A stretch of DNA of 32,015 nucleotides from Methanomassiliicoccaceae archaeon (GCA_016281925.1 JAEEJP010000107.1:1-32015), one strand, 5' to 3'; shown: positions 1 to 8,341, counted from the stretch's first letter. A program made the numbers and translations. The notes: a model not told the origin generated them from the letters alone.

Positions 1-1
1 C

Positions 2-250
2 GAGAGGAACGAAGGCGTCAAGAGGGCCATCGCCCAGCTGATCAAGGTCGCCCACGAGAACGGCAAGTTCGTGAGCATCTGCGGCCAGGGCCCCTCCGTA
101 TACCCCGAATTCACGGAGTTCCTGGTGGAGCAGGGGATCGACTGCATCTCCCTGAACCCCGACACCTTCGTCAAGACCAAGAGGATCATCGCCTCCGCTG
201 AGCAGAAGATCATCCTCAGGGATCTGAGGAACCTCAGGAACAAGCTCTAA
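2..250 (+). CDS. ppsA: Phosphoenolpyruvate synthase, C-terminal end (partial)
   Basis: The frame is open from the window edge and ends at TAA (248-250), giving the last 82 residues. The segment GQGPSVYPEF, then EFLVEQGID and SLNPDTFVKTK, matches the end of the TIM-barrel PEP-utilising domain of PEP synthase, whose conserved GQAPSxxPE and SxNPDT stretches lie close to the C-terminus. The enzyme makes PEP from pyruvate and ATP and is the gluconeogenic entry point in methanogens, which build pyruvate from acetyl-CoA. Pyruvate phosphate dikinase shares this domain and cannot be fully excluded because the N-terminal part is outside the window. The gene converges on the CBS/ParB gene, with a hairpin and T-run between them. 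Confidence 0.82.
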   Translation, partial: ERNEGVKRAIAQLIKVAHENGKFVSICGQGPSVYPEFTEFLVEQGIDCISLNPDTFVKTKRIIASAEQKIILRDLRNLRNKL

Positions 251-260
251 AAACAATGGC

Positions 261-283
261 GGGGGAGGGATCCCCCTTTTTTT
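261..283 (+). terminator. Hairpin plus T-run terminator after ppsA
   Basis: A 6-bp stem GGGGGA/TCCCCC (261-266 with 271-276) with a GGGA loop is followed by seven T (277-283). It lies 10 bases after the ppsA stop and just before the end of the converging minus-strand gene. The T-run alone would be a normal archaeal termination signal. Confidence 0.65.
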
Positions 284-290
284 AATGCTT

Positions 291-1148
291 TTATTTCTTG
301 GATTCGGACTCGGCCATCATATCCAGCAGCCTTTTGTTTATGGTCTCGGCCATCTCGGAAGGCAGCAGGAGAGTCGCCTCCTCCATGAAAGGATGCATCT
401 CGTTCTCGATGATCCTGACGTCATTCAGGTTCCTGAGGCCCCATTTGCTGGCGGTGGATTCCAGGCCGAGCTTGTAATCCAGATCCGAAGGCACCAAGAC
501 GATCGCTTTGACAGTCTTATATCCCAGCAGCTTGGCCGCCATGGCCCTGTGGTGGCCGTCGACGAGAAGATACCCGTTGCGCCTCTTGATCATTATCAGA
601 GACTCGTTCAGGCCTCTCTTGAGCTCGTACTGCCTGCCCTGGAGCTCGTCGTTGTAGACCTCCTTCTGGGTGGGTATGATCTCGTCGATGGGGATGTTCT
701 GGTCCTCGAGCATCTTCATCGTCATCCCGGACTGCTTCTCCAGGAAAGTCTTGACCGTAGCAACCTTGTGCTCCTTCCCTTCCTCTATCTGGGACCTCAC
801 GATGTCGATGTTCGACACTATCCCGACGATCTTCCTGTTCTCGTCGACCACCGGCAGGTTCCTGAGCCCGTAGCGGAACATCAGGCGGGTGGCGTCCGAC
901 AGGGCCATGTTCGGAGATGCCGTGAACGACTTCATCGTCATGACCTTGCGGATCATCTCGTTCGACCGGTCTATGTATTTGAGAAGATCTTTGGCCGTGA
1001 CGAAACCCAGCAGATACCCGTTCTCCACTATGGGGAACCCATGGAAATTGGATTTCAGGAGCTCCTGCCTCACCTGCTCCACGGTCATGCTGGGCCCGAC
1101 GTAGCGGACGTCCTTGATCATTATCTCGCCAACCGTTTTCTTTCCCAT
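291..1148 (-). CDS. CBS-domain pair with ParB-like (DGHHR) domain
   Basis: The protein has 285 residues. Two CBS motifs occupy roughly residues 5-60 and 66-121; such pairs usually sense adenine nucleotides or SAM. A C-terminal ParB/sulfiredoxin-like domain follows, centred on LLVDGHHRAMAA with DGHHR at 197-201. In ParB-family proteins this motif binds or hydrolyses nucleotides. The physiological role of this fusion is unknown; a nucleotide-responsive regulator is a reasonable guess. The frame could extend upstream to 1277, but that would run into the divergent mrp gene, and residues before MGKKTVGEIM look non-coding, so the ATG at 1148 is chosen. The gene stands alone, divergent from mrp and convergent with ppsA. 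Confidence 0.8.
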   Translation of the reverse strand: MGKKTVGEIMIKDVRYVGPSMTVEQVRQELLKSNFHGFPIVENGYLLGFVTAKDLLKYIDRSNEMIRKVMTMKSFTASPNMALSDATRLMFRYGLRNLPVVDENRKIVGIVSNIDIVRSQIEEGKEHKVATVKTFLEKQSGMTMKMLEDQNIPIDEIIPTQKEVYNDELQGRQYELKRGLNESLIMIKRRNGYLLVDGHHRAMAAKLLGYKTVKAIVLVPSDLDYKLGLESTASKWGLRNLNDVRIIENEMHPFMEEATLLLPSEMAETINKRLLDMMAESESKK

Positions 1149-1200
1149 GGATAGAGAATGTCGGTGAGAATAGAACAACATTGCGCAGGAAACACCCAGC

Positions 1201-1212
1201 AATCTTAAAAGA
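1201..1212. promoter_or_regulatory. AT-rich core between divergent CBS/ParB and mrp genes
   Basis: The near-palindrome ATCTTAAAAGAT is the only TATA-like element in the 97 bases between the two start codons. It lies about 35 bases before the mrp ATG and about 55 bases before the CBS/ParB ATG, so it could serve mrp and possibly both genes. Upstream of mrp a GAGGTAATT ribosome-binding site is also visible (about 1233-1241). Confidence 0.4.
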
Positions 1213-1245
1213 TGCGTCGCGCATTGGGGGCCAGAGGTAATTGAA

Positions 1246-2070
1246 ATGCCGCAGCCGATGCTTACTGAGGAGAGCATACAGGAGGAGACAGCCCTTCAGG
1301 ACACTCTGAGGAACATCAGACATGTCATCATCGTTATGAGCGGGAAAGGAGGGGTCGGAAAGAGCACCGTCTCGTCCAACCTTGCGATGACTCTCTCGAT
1401 GAAAGGATACAAGACCGGGATAATGGACCTGGATCTCACCGGACCCAACATCCCCAAGATGTTCGCCGCGGAAGATGATCAGCTCAACGTCGAGGACGGG
1501 AAGCTCATACCCGTGGAGATCCCTCCGTCCATCAAGCTGATGTCCCTTGCGTTCCTTCTCCAGAGCAAGGATACCCCCGTCATGTGGCGCGGACCCGTGA
1601 AGATGGGCGCCGTCAAGCAGTTCATCGAGGATGTGAACTGGGGGGAACTCGATTACCTGGTCATAGACATGCCCCCGGGAACCGGAGACGAGGCGATTTC
1701 GATAGTCCAGCTCATCCCCAAGGCCGACGGCATGATCATAGTGACCACGCCGCAGGACGTCGCCCTTCTTGACAGCAGGAAATCCCTGGTGTTCGGTGCC
1801 GAGACCAAAATCCCGATCATCGGAATCATAGAGAACATGAGCGGATTCGTCTGCCCCCACTGCGGCGAGATCACGAACATCTTCAAGACCGGGGGAGGGG
1901 AGGCCACCGCCAAAGAGATGAACGCGCAGTTCCTCGGGCGCATCCCGATCGAGCCGGGCATAGTGGATTCCGGAGACAAGGGCGTGCCCATAGTGCTCGG
2001 ATACCCCGATTCGCCGTCCGCCAAAGCTTTCAAAGAAATCGCGGACAAAGTCATCAAGACGGTAGAATGA
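1246..2070 (+). CDS. mrp: Mrp/NBP35-type iron-sulfur carrier ATPase
   Basis: This 274-residue P-loop protein of the Mrp/ApbC/Nbp35 family has a deviant Walker A motif GKGGVGKST (33-41), the switch-like LDLTGPNIPKM (62-72), MPPGTGDEA (142-150), and a CPHC motif at 203-206 that forms the bridging Fe-S site in the dimer. Family members assemble and transfer [4Fe-4S] clusters in the cytoplasm, important in methanogens with many Fe-S enzymes. A GAGGTAATT ribosome-binding site sits a few bases before the ATG. The stop overlaps the next start as ATGA, so it is translationally coupled to a NifX/NafY-like protein, a pairing seen in many anaerobes. Confidence 0.92.
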   Translation: MPQPMLTEESIQEETALQDTLRNIRHVIIVMSGKGGVGKSTVSSNLAMTLSMKGYKTGIMDLDLTGPNIPKMFAAEDDQLNVEDGKLIPVEIPPSIKLMSLAFLLQSKDTPVMWRGPVKMGAVKQFIEDVNWGELDYLVIDMPPGTGDEAISIVQLIPKADGMIIVTTPQDVALLDSRKSLVFGAETKIPIIGIIENMSGFVCPHCGEITNIFKTGGGEATAKEMNAQFLGRIPIEPGIVDSGDKGVPIVLGYPDSPSAKAFKEIADKVIKTVE

Positions 2071-2405
2071 AGATCATAGCCGTCGCCGAAGGGGAAAGCC
2101 TGGATTCGTACGTAGCCGACGATTTCGGGCATGCCCCGTTTTTCCTTCTCGTGGATTCGGATACCCTGGACTACAGGGTCATCGCCAACGAATTCATGGA
2201 TTCCCCGTCGGGTGCGGGGGTCGCCGTGGCGGAAGCCATAGTGTCGCTGGGATGCGTGGACGCCGTCCTCACCGGAGGGATCGGAATGCATGGGGTGCAG
2301 ATCCTCCAGAAAGCCGGCATCCGCGTTTTCGCCGACGAGGACGGGACCGTCGAAGAATGCGTCCGCGATTTCATGAGGCGGCTGGAAAGGATGGGGGACG
2401 CCTGA
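2067..2405 (+). CDS. NifX/NafY-like (dinitrogenase iron-molybdenum cofactor family) small protein
   Basis: The 112-residue protein begins MKIIAVAEGESLDSYVADDFGHAPFF and contains the glycine-rich signature LTGGIGMHGVQIL and then FADEDGTVEEC, typical of the dinitrogenase iron-molybdenum cofactor biosynthesis domain (an RNase H-like fold that binds metal-sulfur clusters). No nitrogenase genes are present, so a role as a small Fe-S or metal-cluster carrier working with Mrp is more likely than nitrogen fixation. The ATG lies inside the mrp stop (ATGA), which indicates co-translation. A second paralogue lies at 26688. Confidence 0.82.
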   Translation: MKIIAVAEGESLDSYVADDFGHAPFFLLVDSDTLDYRVIANEFMDSPSGAGVAVAEAIVSLGCVDAVLTGGIGMHGVQILQKAGIRVFADEDGTVEECVRDFMRRLERMGDA

Positions 2406-2499
2406 CCGGCGCTTCCTCCTCCATACGTTTCCGATGGCTGAAAGCGTTCCCGCACCCAACCCTTAATTCATTTGAATGCGATACGGGTCCCGGATCGCG

Positions 2500-5400
2500 A
2501 TGAACGCCACGGAACATCTGAGGAAATACGCAGACCGCCTGATCCTGGCCGCCGTTTTGGCGGCTCTGCTGGCGGCAGTGCTATTCTCGTCGGCAGCAGA
2601 GACCGACGGAGCGACTTCCTTCCATTGCGGGGGATTGGAATACAGCAGCGCGGACGGGACCTCCGCCGCGGCGGTAGGTTATCTGGAGAAGCCCTCCGGA
2701 ACGCTCGAAATCCCGTCCTCGGTCACGGCAGGGAACAGAACCTACGTGATAACGTCGATAGGAAGCTACGCTTTCGACGACTGCGATTCGCTTACCTCGG
2801 TCATAATAGGCGATTCCGTGAGGACCATCGGAGGATACGCGTTCTACGGATGCGATTCTCTGAGATACGTCAGAATGCCCGCTTCCGCGGTCAGCATAGA
2901 ATACCATGCGTTCAACGGATGCCCCAGCCTGACGTCCATAACGATCCCGGACTCCGTGGCGGCGATCGGGGCCCACGCCTTCAGCGGATGCGTCTCGCTG
3001 AGGACAGCGGTTCTGCCCGGATCCCTGCGGACCATCGGCGATTACGCGTTCTACGGATGCGCCAGCCTTGCGTCCATAGCCATTCCGGATTCCGTGTCCA
3101 GCATCGGAAGCTATGCCTTCAGCAGATGCTCCTCGCTGGCTTCGGCCAACATCCCCGGCTCGGTCGCGGCGATCAGCAATTACGCCTTCAGCAGATGCTC
3201 TTCCCTGAACCACATTGACATACCCTACGGCGTGAGAACCATAGGTGATTACGCGTTCTTCGAATGCAAAACCCTGTCCGGAATCAGGATCCCGGATTCC
3301 GTGACGCGCATCGGCACGTCCGCATTCAGCGTCTGCGAATCCCTGGCCTACGCGACGATAGGGAATTCAGTAACCATGATAGCAGATTCTGCCTTCTACG
3401 GATGCGTCTCGCTGGCATCGGCCGGCATCCCGGATTCGGTCACTTCCATCGGAAACCATGCGTTCGACGGGTGCTCCTCGGTCAGAAGCATATCTCTCGG
3501 GAAATCCGTGAGGACCATAGGCTCATACGCGTTTTCCGGCTGTCCGCTGGTCTCATCTGTCCATATCCCCGGCCTGGTGAGCACCATAAGGGAGCATGCG
3601 TTCGAGGGCTGCACCGGAATCTCATCTTTCTCGGTGAGCCCCGAGAATGCGAATTATTCGTCTCCAAACGGCGTCCTGATGACGCGCGGCGGGACGACCC
3701 TGCTCATGTATCCCCAGGCGAAGACCGCTGCCACCTATTCCATGCCCAATACTGTGACGTCCATCGGGATCGGAGCTTTCACCGGATGCTCCCATCTGGT
3801 TTCGGTGAGCCTCGGGAACTCCGTCAGAACCATAGGGGAATCGGCCTTCAGCGGGTGCTCGTCCCTGTCTTCGATTTCCATGCCGGATTCAGCGGAATCG
3901 ATAGGCGACCGCGCTTTCTACGGCTGCTCCTCGCTGGAATACGCCAAAATCGGAAAGTCCGTGTCCCGCATCGGATACTATGCGTTCTACGGATGCAAAA
4001 ACCTGGAGCACCTGCTTTTCGAGCCGAAAGACGGCTGCAAAATCGAGAATTACTCTTTCTACATCGGATACGACGCCGGAACAAGGAAGGAAGTCTCCGC
4101 CGATCTGAACGTCTACACCTCCTCGAAGTACGCGTCCCTCGGTTTCCTCGACAGATACGTCAACAGCACCGTGAGCGTCAGCTACATAGCGGGAGGCAGC
4201 GGAGCCGCGCCGCAGGTATCGTCTTTCACTTCGGGAGACATACGCTATTCCGTCACGGGGCCCGGCACCGCGATCGTTTCCGGATGCAAGCTGGGGATCT
4301 CCGGCGGAATCGAGATACCTTCTTCGGTGTCGCACATGTTCGGCAGCTACACCGTGACCGGGATCGGCGAGAAAGCGTTCATGGAAACCGGCATAACATC
4401 CGTGAAAGCCGGCGCCAGCGTTAAACAGATAGGCGTGAAAGCTTTCGCCAGCTGCGCATCGCTTACATATGCGAGCTTCCCCGGCGCCCAGAACATAGGC
4501 GGATGGGCGTTCCTCAACTGCACGTCTCTGTCCTACGCCGACATCCGCTCTGCGGAAAGCATCGGAACCAGCGCGTTCTCCGGATGCCACAGGCTTGCCG
4601 CCGCGGAACTCTCGGGAAACCTCGCGTCCCTGGGCGAGAAAGCGTTCTACGCATGCTCGTCGCTGAGATCGGCGAATCTGGACGGTCTGCAGGAAGTGGG
4701 GACCAAAGCCTTCGCGAAATGCGCTTCCCTGTCGTCCGTGACGCTTTCCGCCAAGAAGATAGACGGATGGGCGTTCCTGGGATGCGCTTCGCTGAAGAGG
4801 ATAGACCTGTCGAACACCGAATACATAGGCGCCAGCGCGTTCTCTGGATGCGGGCTCTGGAGCGCCGTGTTCTCGAAGAACCTGTCCCATGTGGGCAGCA
4901 ACGCCTTCTACGGCACGACGTTCGCAGGCGACAACGGAAAAGCCGTCGCGCACACGGCGCAGGAGCTGAAAGGGAAAACGCTGAGGGACCTGCCCAAAGC
5001 GGGAGACAAAGTTTCTGTCGGCAGCCTGTCGTTCACTCTGACGGGGAGATCTTCCGCTTCGGTGACGGGATATTCCGGTGATCCGACGTCCGTCACGATT
5101 CCGGCCAGCATATCTGTCAAAGGAACCGATGTCGCGGTCACTTCGATCGGAACGAAAGCGTTCTACGGATGCTCCAAACTGGCCGTCGCCGATCTGGGAA
5201 GAGTCTCCGACATCGGGCTCAAAGCTTTCGCCAACTGCTCCGCGCTCAGAGCCGTTTCCGGTTCGCCAGTGCACATAGGCGACTGGGCGTTCACCGGATG
5301 CGCCTCCATGACGGTGATGGGGCTCTCCTCGGCCGTATCCATCGGAGTCAGCGCGTTCTCCGGATGCAGATCCCTGGCGAATGCGGACCTCAGGAATGTC

Positions 5401-5799
5401 TCGTCCCTGGGGGACAGAGCTTTCTACGACTGCGGCTCGCTGAAAACGGTGAATCTGGACAGCCTGGGCGAGGTCGGATCCAAATCCTTCGCGAAATGCG
5501 TATCGCTCGCGTCCGCATCGGTTTCCGCATACAAAATCAAAGGATGGGCATTCACCGGATGCAAATCGCTGGAGAAGATCGACATCAAATCCGTCAGATA
5601 CATCGGGACCAGCGCGTTCTCCGGATGCAAATCCCTCGGATCCGTCGCGTTCTCGGACGGCCTCTCTATGGTCGGGGACAACGCCTTCTACGGCGTGAAA
5701 TTCCAGGACGCCCATGGGAACGTCCTTGCGGCATCGCTCGGGAACCTTCTCGGGCACACCTTCCTTAAAGTCGGCGGGTTCCTGCGCCTGATCCAGTGA
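2500..5799 (+). CDS. Secreted BspA-type leucine-rich-repeat surface protein, three modules
   Basis: The protein has 1099 residues if it starts at the ATG at 2500; an in-frame ATG at 2476 is possible, but the TTAATTCA element near 2463-2470 fits the later start. A signal peptide is clear: a basic start, then LILAAVLAALLAAVLFSSA. The rest is about 35 copies of the BspA/LRR_5 repeat, recognisable by AFxGCxSL followed by IPDSVxxIG. Three modules can be seen, each opening with a non-LRR beta segment (near residues 30, 575 and 838) before the repeats restart. No C-terminal membrane anchor or sorting motif is visible, so it is probably released or held non-covalently. BspA-type proteins mediate adhesion in gut and oral microbes and are frequent in gut Methanomassiliicoccales; the ligand is unknown. 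Confidence 0.9.
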   Translation: MNATEHLRKYADRLILAAVLAALLAAVLFSSAAETDGATSFHCGGLEYSSADGTSAAAVGYLEKPSGTLEIPSSVTAGNRTYVITSIGSYAFDDCDSLTSVIIGDSVRTIGGYAFYGCDSLRYVRMPASAVSIEYHAFNGCPSLTSITIPDSVAAIGAHAFSGCVSLRTAVLPGSLRTIGDYAFYGCASLASIAIPDSVSSIGSYAFSRCSSLASANIPGSVAAISNYAFSRCSSLNHIDIPYGVRTIGDYAFFECKTLSGIRIPDSVTRIGTSAFSVCESLAYATIGNSVTMIADSAFYGCVSLASAGIPDSVTSIGNHAFDGCSSVRSISLGKSVRTIGSYAFSGCPLVSSVHIPGLVSTIREHAFEGCTGISSFSVSPENANYSSPNGVLMTRGGTTLLMYPQAKTAATYSMPNTVTSIGIGAFTGCSHLVSVSLGNSVRTIGESAFSGCSSLSSISMPDSAESIGDRAFYGCSSLEYAKIGKSVSRIGYYAFYGCKNLEHLLFEPKDGCKIENYSFYIGYDAGTRKEVSADLNVYTSSKYASLGFLDRYVNSTVSVSYIAGGSGAAPQVSSFTSGDIRYSVTGPGTAIVSGCKLGISGGIEIPSSVSHMFGSYTVTGIGEKAFMETGITSVKAGASVKQIGVKAFASCASLTYASFPGAQNIGGWAFLNCTSLSYADIRSAESIGTSAFSGCHRLAAAELSGNLASLGEKAFYACSSLRSANLDGLQEVGTKAFAKCASLSSVTLSAKKIDGWAFLGCASLKRIDLSNTEYIGASAFSGCGLWSAVFSKNLSHVGSNAFYGTTFAGDNGKAVAHTAQELKGKTLRDLPKAGDKVSVGSLSFTLTGRSSASVTGYSGDPTSVTIPASISVKGTDVAVTSIGTKAFYGCSKLAVADLGRVSDIGLKAFANCSALRAVSGSPVHIGDWAFTGCASMTVMGLSSAVSIGVSAFSGCRSLANADLRNVSSLGDRAFYDCGSLKTVNLDSLGEVGSKSFAKCVSLASASVSAYKIKGWAFTGCKSLEKIDIKSVRYIGTSAFSGCKSLGSVAFSDGLSMVGDNAFYGVKFQDAHGNVLAASLGNLLGHTFLKVGGFLRLIQ

Positions 5800-5803
5800 G
5801 AAA

Positions 5804-6444
5804 CTATGCGGGGGAGATCGGACCGATCTGCGGTCTCCCCATATTATCTTATGGAGCTGGGGCAGAACCCTGGCTTCCAGCCCGGAATCCAGGACGCGGG
5901 AGACCAGCCACTCCAGTCTGCCGGTGCCTCCGACCGGGCCGAAGATCAGGTTCGCATCCGTGGGGTTATCCTCCAGGAAACGGACGGCAAAATCGAAATC
6001 GGCGTCGTCCCTGACCACGAACTTGATCTGGTCTTTCTCCGAAAGGAATCTCAGATTGCCGGCCAGCATCTTATCGGACATCCCTGACGAGGGGCACTTG
6101 ATGTCCATGCTTATCAGAACGAGCGGATCGTCCGGGACCTGGGAAAGATCGGTGGCCCCGTTGGTCTCCAGGACGATCTGCATGCCAGCCGACACCATCC
6201 TGCGCAGGAGCTCTGGCATTTCCGGCTGGATCATCGGCTCCCCTCCGGTCACGCAGACGTGCCTGGAGCCTTCCACAGCACCCATGATATCGTCCAGAGA
6301 CATCTCGGTCCCGCCGGACATGGAATACTGCGTATCGCACCATGAGCACCGGAGATTGCAGCCGACGGTCCTGACGAAGGTCGTCGGTATCCCCATCATC
6401 AGGCCTTCGCCCTGTATGGACCTGAAGATCTCGCATATCTTCAT
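5804..6444 (-). CDS. queE: 7-carboxy-7-deazaguanine synthase QueE (frame not closed at the expected end)
   Basis: A radical-SAM enzyme that converts 6-carboxytetrahydropterin to 7-carboxy-7-deazaguanine on the way to preQ0 and archaeosine. From the ATG at 6444 the protein begins MKICEIFRSIQGEG; the cluster-binding CxxxCxxC is GCNLRCSWCD (C29, C33, C36), followed by VTGGEP (65-70). The conserved part ends with LPQLHKIIWGDRR at about residue 206. No stop follows: the literal frame continues, antisense to the LRR gene, to 3889. In the adjacent frame a TAG occurs at 5804-5806, reached if one base is added, for example in the run of five C; these coordinates use that stop. Last gene of mtxX-queD-queC-queE, with its ATG inside the queC frame. 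Confidence 0.8.
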
Positions 6445-7102
6445 ACTCGATCTCGTCCTTATATCCGGCCTCGGCGAAGCCTTTGAGCCTGAGGCGGCAG
6501 GAATCGCAGTGCCCGCAGGCTTTCTCTCCCCCGTTGTAGCACGACCATGTGAGATGCAGGGGAGCATTCAGTCTCTTGCCCCTGCGGACTATGTCGGCCT
6601 TGGAATCGTGCATTATCGGGGTCATGATCCTTATCGGATGCCCTTCGACTCCGGCTTTGGTCCCTTTGCCGATCATATCCTCGTACGCTTCGAAGAATTC
6701 GGGGCGGCAGTCCGGATATCCGGAATAATCCACGGCATTGGCCCCTATGTATATCCTGTCCGCATCTATGGACTCGCAGAGCCCGGCGGCGATGCTCAGA
6801 AACACAATGTTCCTGGCCGGGACATATGTGATGGGTATGTCTTTGTCCAGCTCGCCTTCGCGGTCCATGGGGACGTCGATGTCCGGGCGGGTGAGAGCCG
6901 AACGGAACGAGCTCAGGTCGATGTCTATGACCACATGCGGGATCCCGTAGTATCTGCATACGTTCTCGGCGGAGACCAGTTCTTTGGTGTGCCTCTGGCC
7001 GTATCTAAAACTCAGGACGGTGGGCTCGCAGCCATCTGCGATGGCCTGGGCGAGCGTAGTCGTGGAATCCAATCCCCCGGAAAGGAGGACCACCGCTTTC
7101 AT
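6071..7102 (-). CDS. queC: 7-cyano-7-deazaguanine synthase QueC, with an in-frame extension across queE
   Basis: An ATP-dependent enzyme that amidates and dehydrates 7-carboxy-7-deazaguanine to preQ0. The PP-loop SGGLDS lies at residues 8-13, FRYGQRH at 32-38, and the zinc cysteines in WSCYNGG and CGHCDSC are C188, C196, C199 and C202. The recognisable protein ends near KGFAEAGYKDEIEYE (about residue 221, position 6440), the usual family length. The literal frame instead continues to a TAA at 6071 (343 residues), and the extra roughly 120 residues are queE read in another frame. A TGA overlapping the queE ATG (6441-6443) would be used if one base were present upstream. The start forms an ATGA overlap with queD. 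Confidence 0.85.
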   Translation of the reverse strand: MKAVVLLSGGLDSTTTLAQAIADGCEPTVLSFRYGQRHTKELVSAENVCRYYGIPHVVIDIDLSSFRSALTRPDIDVPMDREGELDKDIPITYVPARNIVFLSIAAGLCESIDADRIYIGANAVDYSGYPDCRPEFFEAYEDMIGKGTKAGVEGHPIRIMTPIMHDSKADIVRRGKRLNAPLHLTWSCYNGGEKACGHCDSCRLRLKGFAEAGYKDEIEYEDMRDLQVHTGRRPDDGDTDDLRQDRRLQSPVLMVRYAVFHVRRDRDVSGRYHGCCGRLQARLRDRRGADDPAGNARAPAQDGVGWHADRPGDQRGHRSFPGPGRSARSDKHGHQVPLVRDVR

Positions 7103-7575
7103 CTGATTTCCTCCGTGTACCAGGCCGTCTGGCCTCTCTCCTCGTCGAGGCCGACCGATACGGAACGGACATTGGAAGGGAAATCTATGTCTCTGACCAG
7201 ACGCTTGGCCATCATCCTGCACATCTCCTCCGCGGTCGTGGTCGGGACGTCGAGCAGAGCGACGTCTTCCTTCGGGAAAACGTATCTTTTGCATCCGTTC
7301 ACGACTTCGACCGAACCGCCTTCCTCTCTGATGCTGACTTCCCGTGATCCCGCCGGCAGAAGCGTCCTGTGGTCCATCTCGTCGATCATGGACCTGAGGG
7401 CCTTCTTCAGCACGACGAAATCCATTATCATGCCGTCCTGGCCGTTGTCTCCCTCCAATCTGAGGCGGACTATGTACGAATGGCCGTGGAGCCTGGAGCA
7501 CTTCTCGTGCCTGGGAATGAAATGGCATGCGGAAAACCTGATCCCGGAATATCCTCCGTCTATCTCCAGAAGCAT
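7099..7575 (-). CDS. queD: 6-carboxy-5,6,7,8-tetrahydropterin synthase QueD
   Basis: The 158-residue protein belongs to the 6-pyruvoyl-tetrahydropterin synthase fold. Zinc ligands H18, H30 and H32 are visible in CHFIPRH and RLHGHSY, and the catalytic cysteine is C26 (EKCSRLHGH). It makes 6-carboxytetrahydropterin from dihydroneopterin triphosphate, the substrate of QueE. The ATG at 7575 is preferred because CGGAGG lies seven bases upstream; an in-frame TTG at 7581 overlaps the mtxX stop but is too close to that site. Its stop overlaps the queC ATG as ATGA. Confidence 0.9.
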   Translation of the reverse strand: MLLEIDGGYSGIRFSACHFIPRHEKCSRLHGHSYIVRLRLEGDNGQDGMIMDFVVLKKALRSMIDEMDHRTLLPAGSREVSIREEGGSVEVVNGCKRYVFPKEDVALLDVPTTTAEEMCRMMAKRLVRDIDFPSNVRSVSVGLDEERGQTAWYTEEIR

Positions 7576-7577
7576 GT

Positions 7578-8321
7578 TCAATCCTCCGTGAGAACCATGG
7601 CAAGAGCCAGAGAATCCCTGTAATCGACCTTGGCGCGGGACGTATCTATGAAAACCCTGTCCGTATTGATGACCGGGGCGCCCAGCGCATTCACGCCTCC
7701 GATGAAATGGAGGGCCCTGAAGATTATGTTCCCGGTTATCCCTTCGGGAGCGATGATTATATCTGCCTCGTCGACGGCGTTCTCTATGAGGATCTGGCAG
7801 TGATATGCGTCATAACCGCTGTCGCAGAGCCTTTTGGCTATTTTGCGGGCGCTCTCTATGGATTTGTCCACTACCTGGCACCTTCCGACGTCCTCGCATC
7901 TTCCGCCGGACATTATCCCGATTTTAGTGCCCATGCCGACTTTCCTGGCCAGATCGGCAGAGCGCTTGGCGATGCCGTATTTCTGGTCGTCCTTCCAACC
8001 TTCGTCGATGCCGACGGGCGCGAGTATGAACATCTTCTTGCCGTGGGGCTCCATGAACGCCGCCCTTTCCAGGCGCTTGAGTCCGAGGCCGTCCCTGACC
8101 ATCGGCAGAAGGACGGAAGAAGACATGTCCCCGCGTATCGCAGCCTCCAGGTTTCCGGATATGAAATCATCGGTGAGCTCGCCGGGATCGTCATAGACCG
8201 TTATGTCATACCTATCCATGGCGGCAACGCTTCTCTCTATGCATCCTCTTTCCGTTCCGCGGCCTATGCCTACGCGGACCTTCGGAAGATCCGAATTCAG
8301 AAGCGTCTCGGTTGTGAACAT
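7578..8321 (-). CDS. mtxX: Methanogenesis marker protein 4 (MtxX-like)
   Basis: The protein has 247 residues from the ATG at 8321, or 254 from a GTG at 8342. It resembles MtxX, a phosphate acetyl/butyryl-transferase-like family restricted to methanogens and used as marker 4: SGGRCEDVGRC, then IIAPEGITGNIIFRALHFIGGVNALGAPV and a C-terminal DYRDSLALAMVL. Its biochemical function is unknown; the name comes from proximity to methyltransferase genes in Methanosarcina. The ATG at 8321 is chosen because a TATA box (8342-8351) lies about 26 bases upstream, which suggests a leaderless transcript. It is the first gene of the unit that also carries queD, queC and queE. Confidence 0.72.
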   Translation of the reverse strand: MFTTETLLNSDLPKVRVGIGRGTERGCIERSVAAMDRYDITVYDDPGELTDDFISGNLEAAIRGDMSSSVLLPMVRDGLGLKRLERAAFMEPHGKKMFILAPVGIDEGWKDDQKYGIAKRSADLARKVGMGTKIGIMSGGRCEDVGRCQVVDKSIESARKIAKRLCDSGYDAYHCQILIENAVDEADIIIAPEGITGNIIFRALHFIGGVNALGAPVINTDRVFIDTSRAKVDYRDSLALAMVLTED

Positions 8322-8341
8322 GCCCGGCCTATAATATTTCA

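Noticed and set aside
2067-2405. Nitrogen-fixation gene
   Set aside because: The domain name refers to the nitrogenase cofactor, but the window has no nifHDK, nifB or nifE genes, and such small proteins are widespread in non-fixing anaerobes.
3889-5803. Long minus-strand reading frame opposite the LRR gene as a separate protein
   Set aside because: Its sequence mirrors the codon pattern of the repeat gene (recurrent ASVER and DGxR motifs) and has no independent start, promoter or recognisable domain; it is open because the LRR codons rarely give antisense stops.
5811-5820. Programmed minus-one frameshift site at the end of queE
   Set aside because: The sequence TCTCCCCCG does not fit the usual X-XXY-YYZ slippery pattern, and no strong downstream structure was noticed; a missing base is the simpler explanation.
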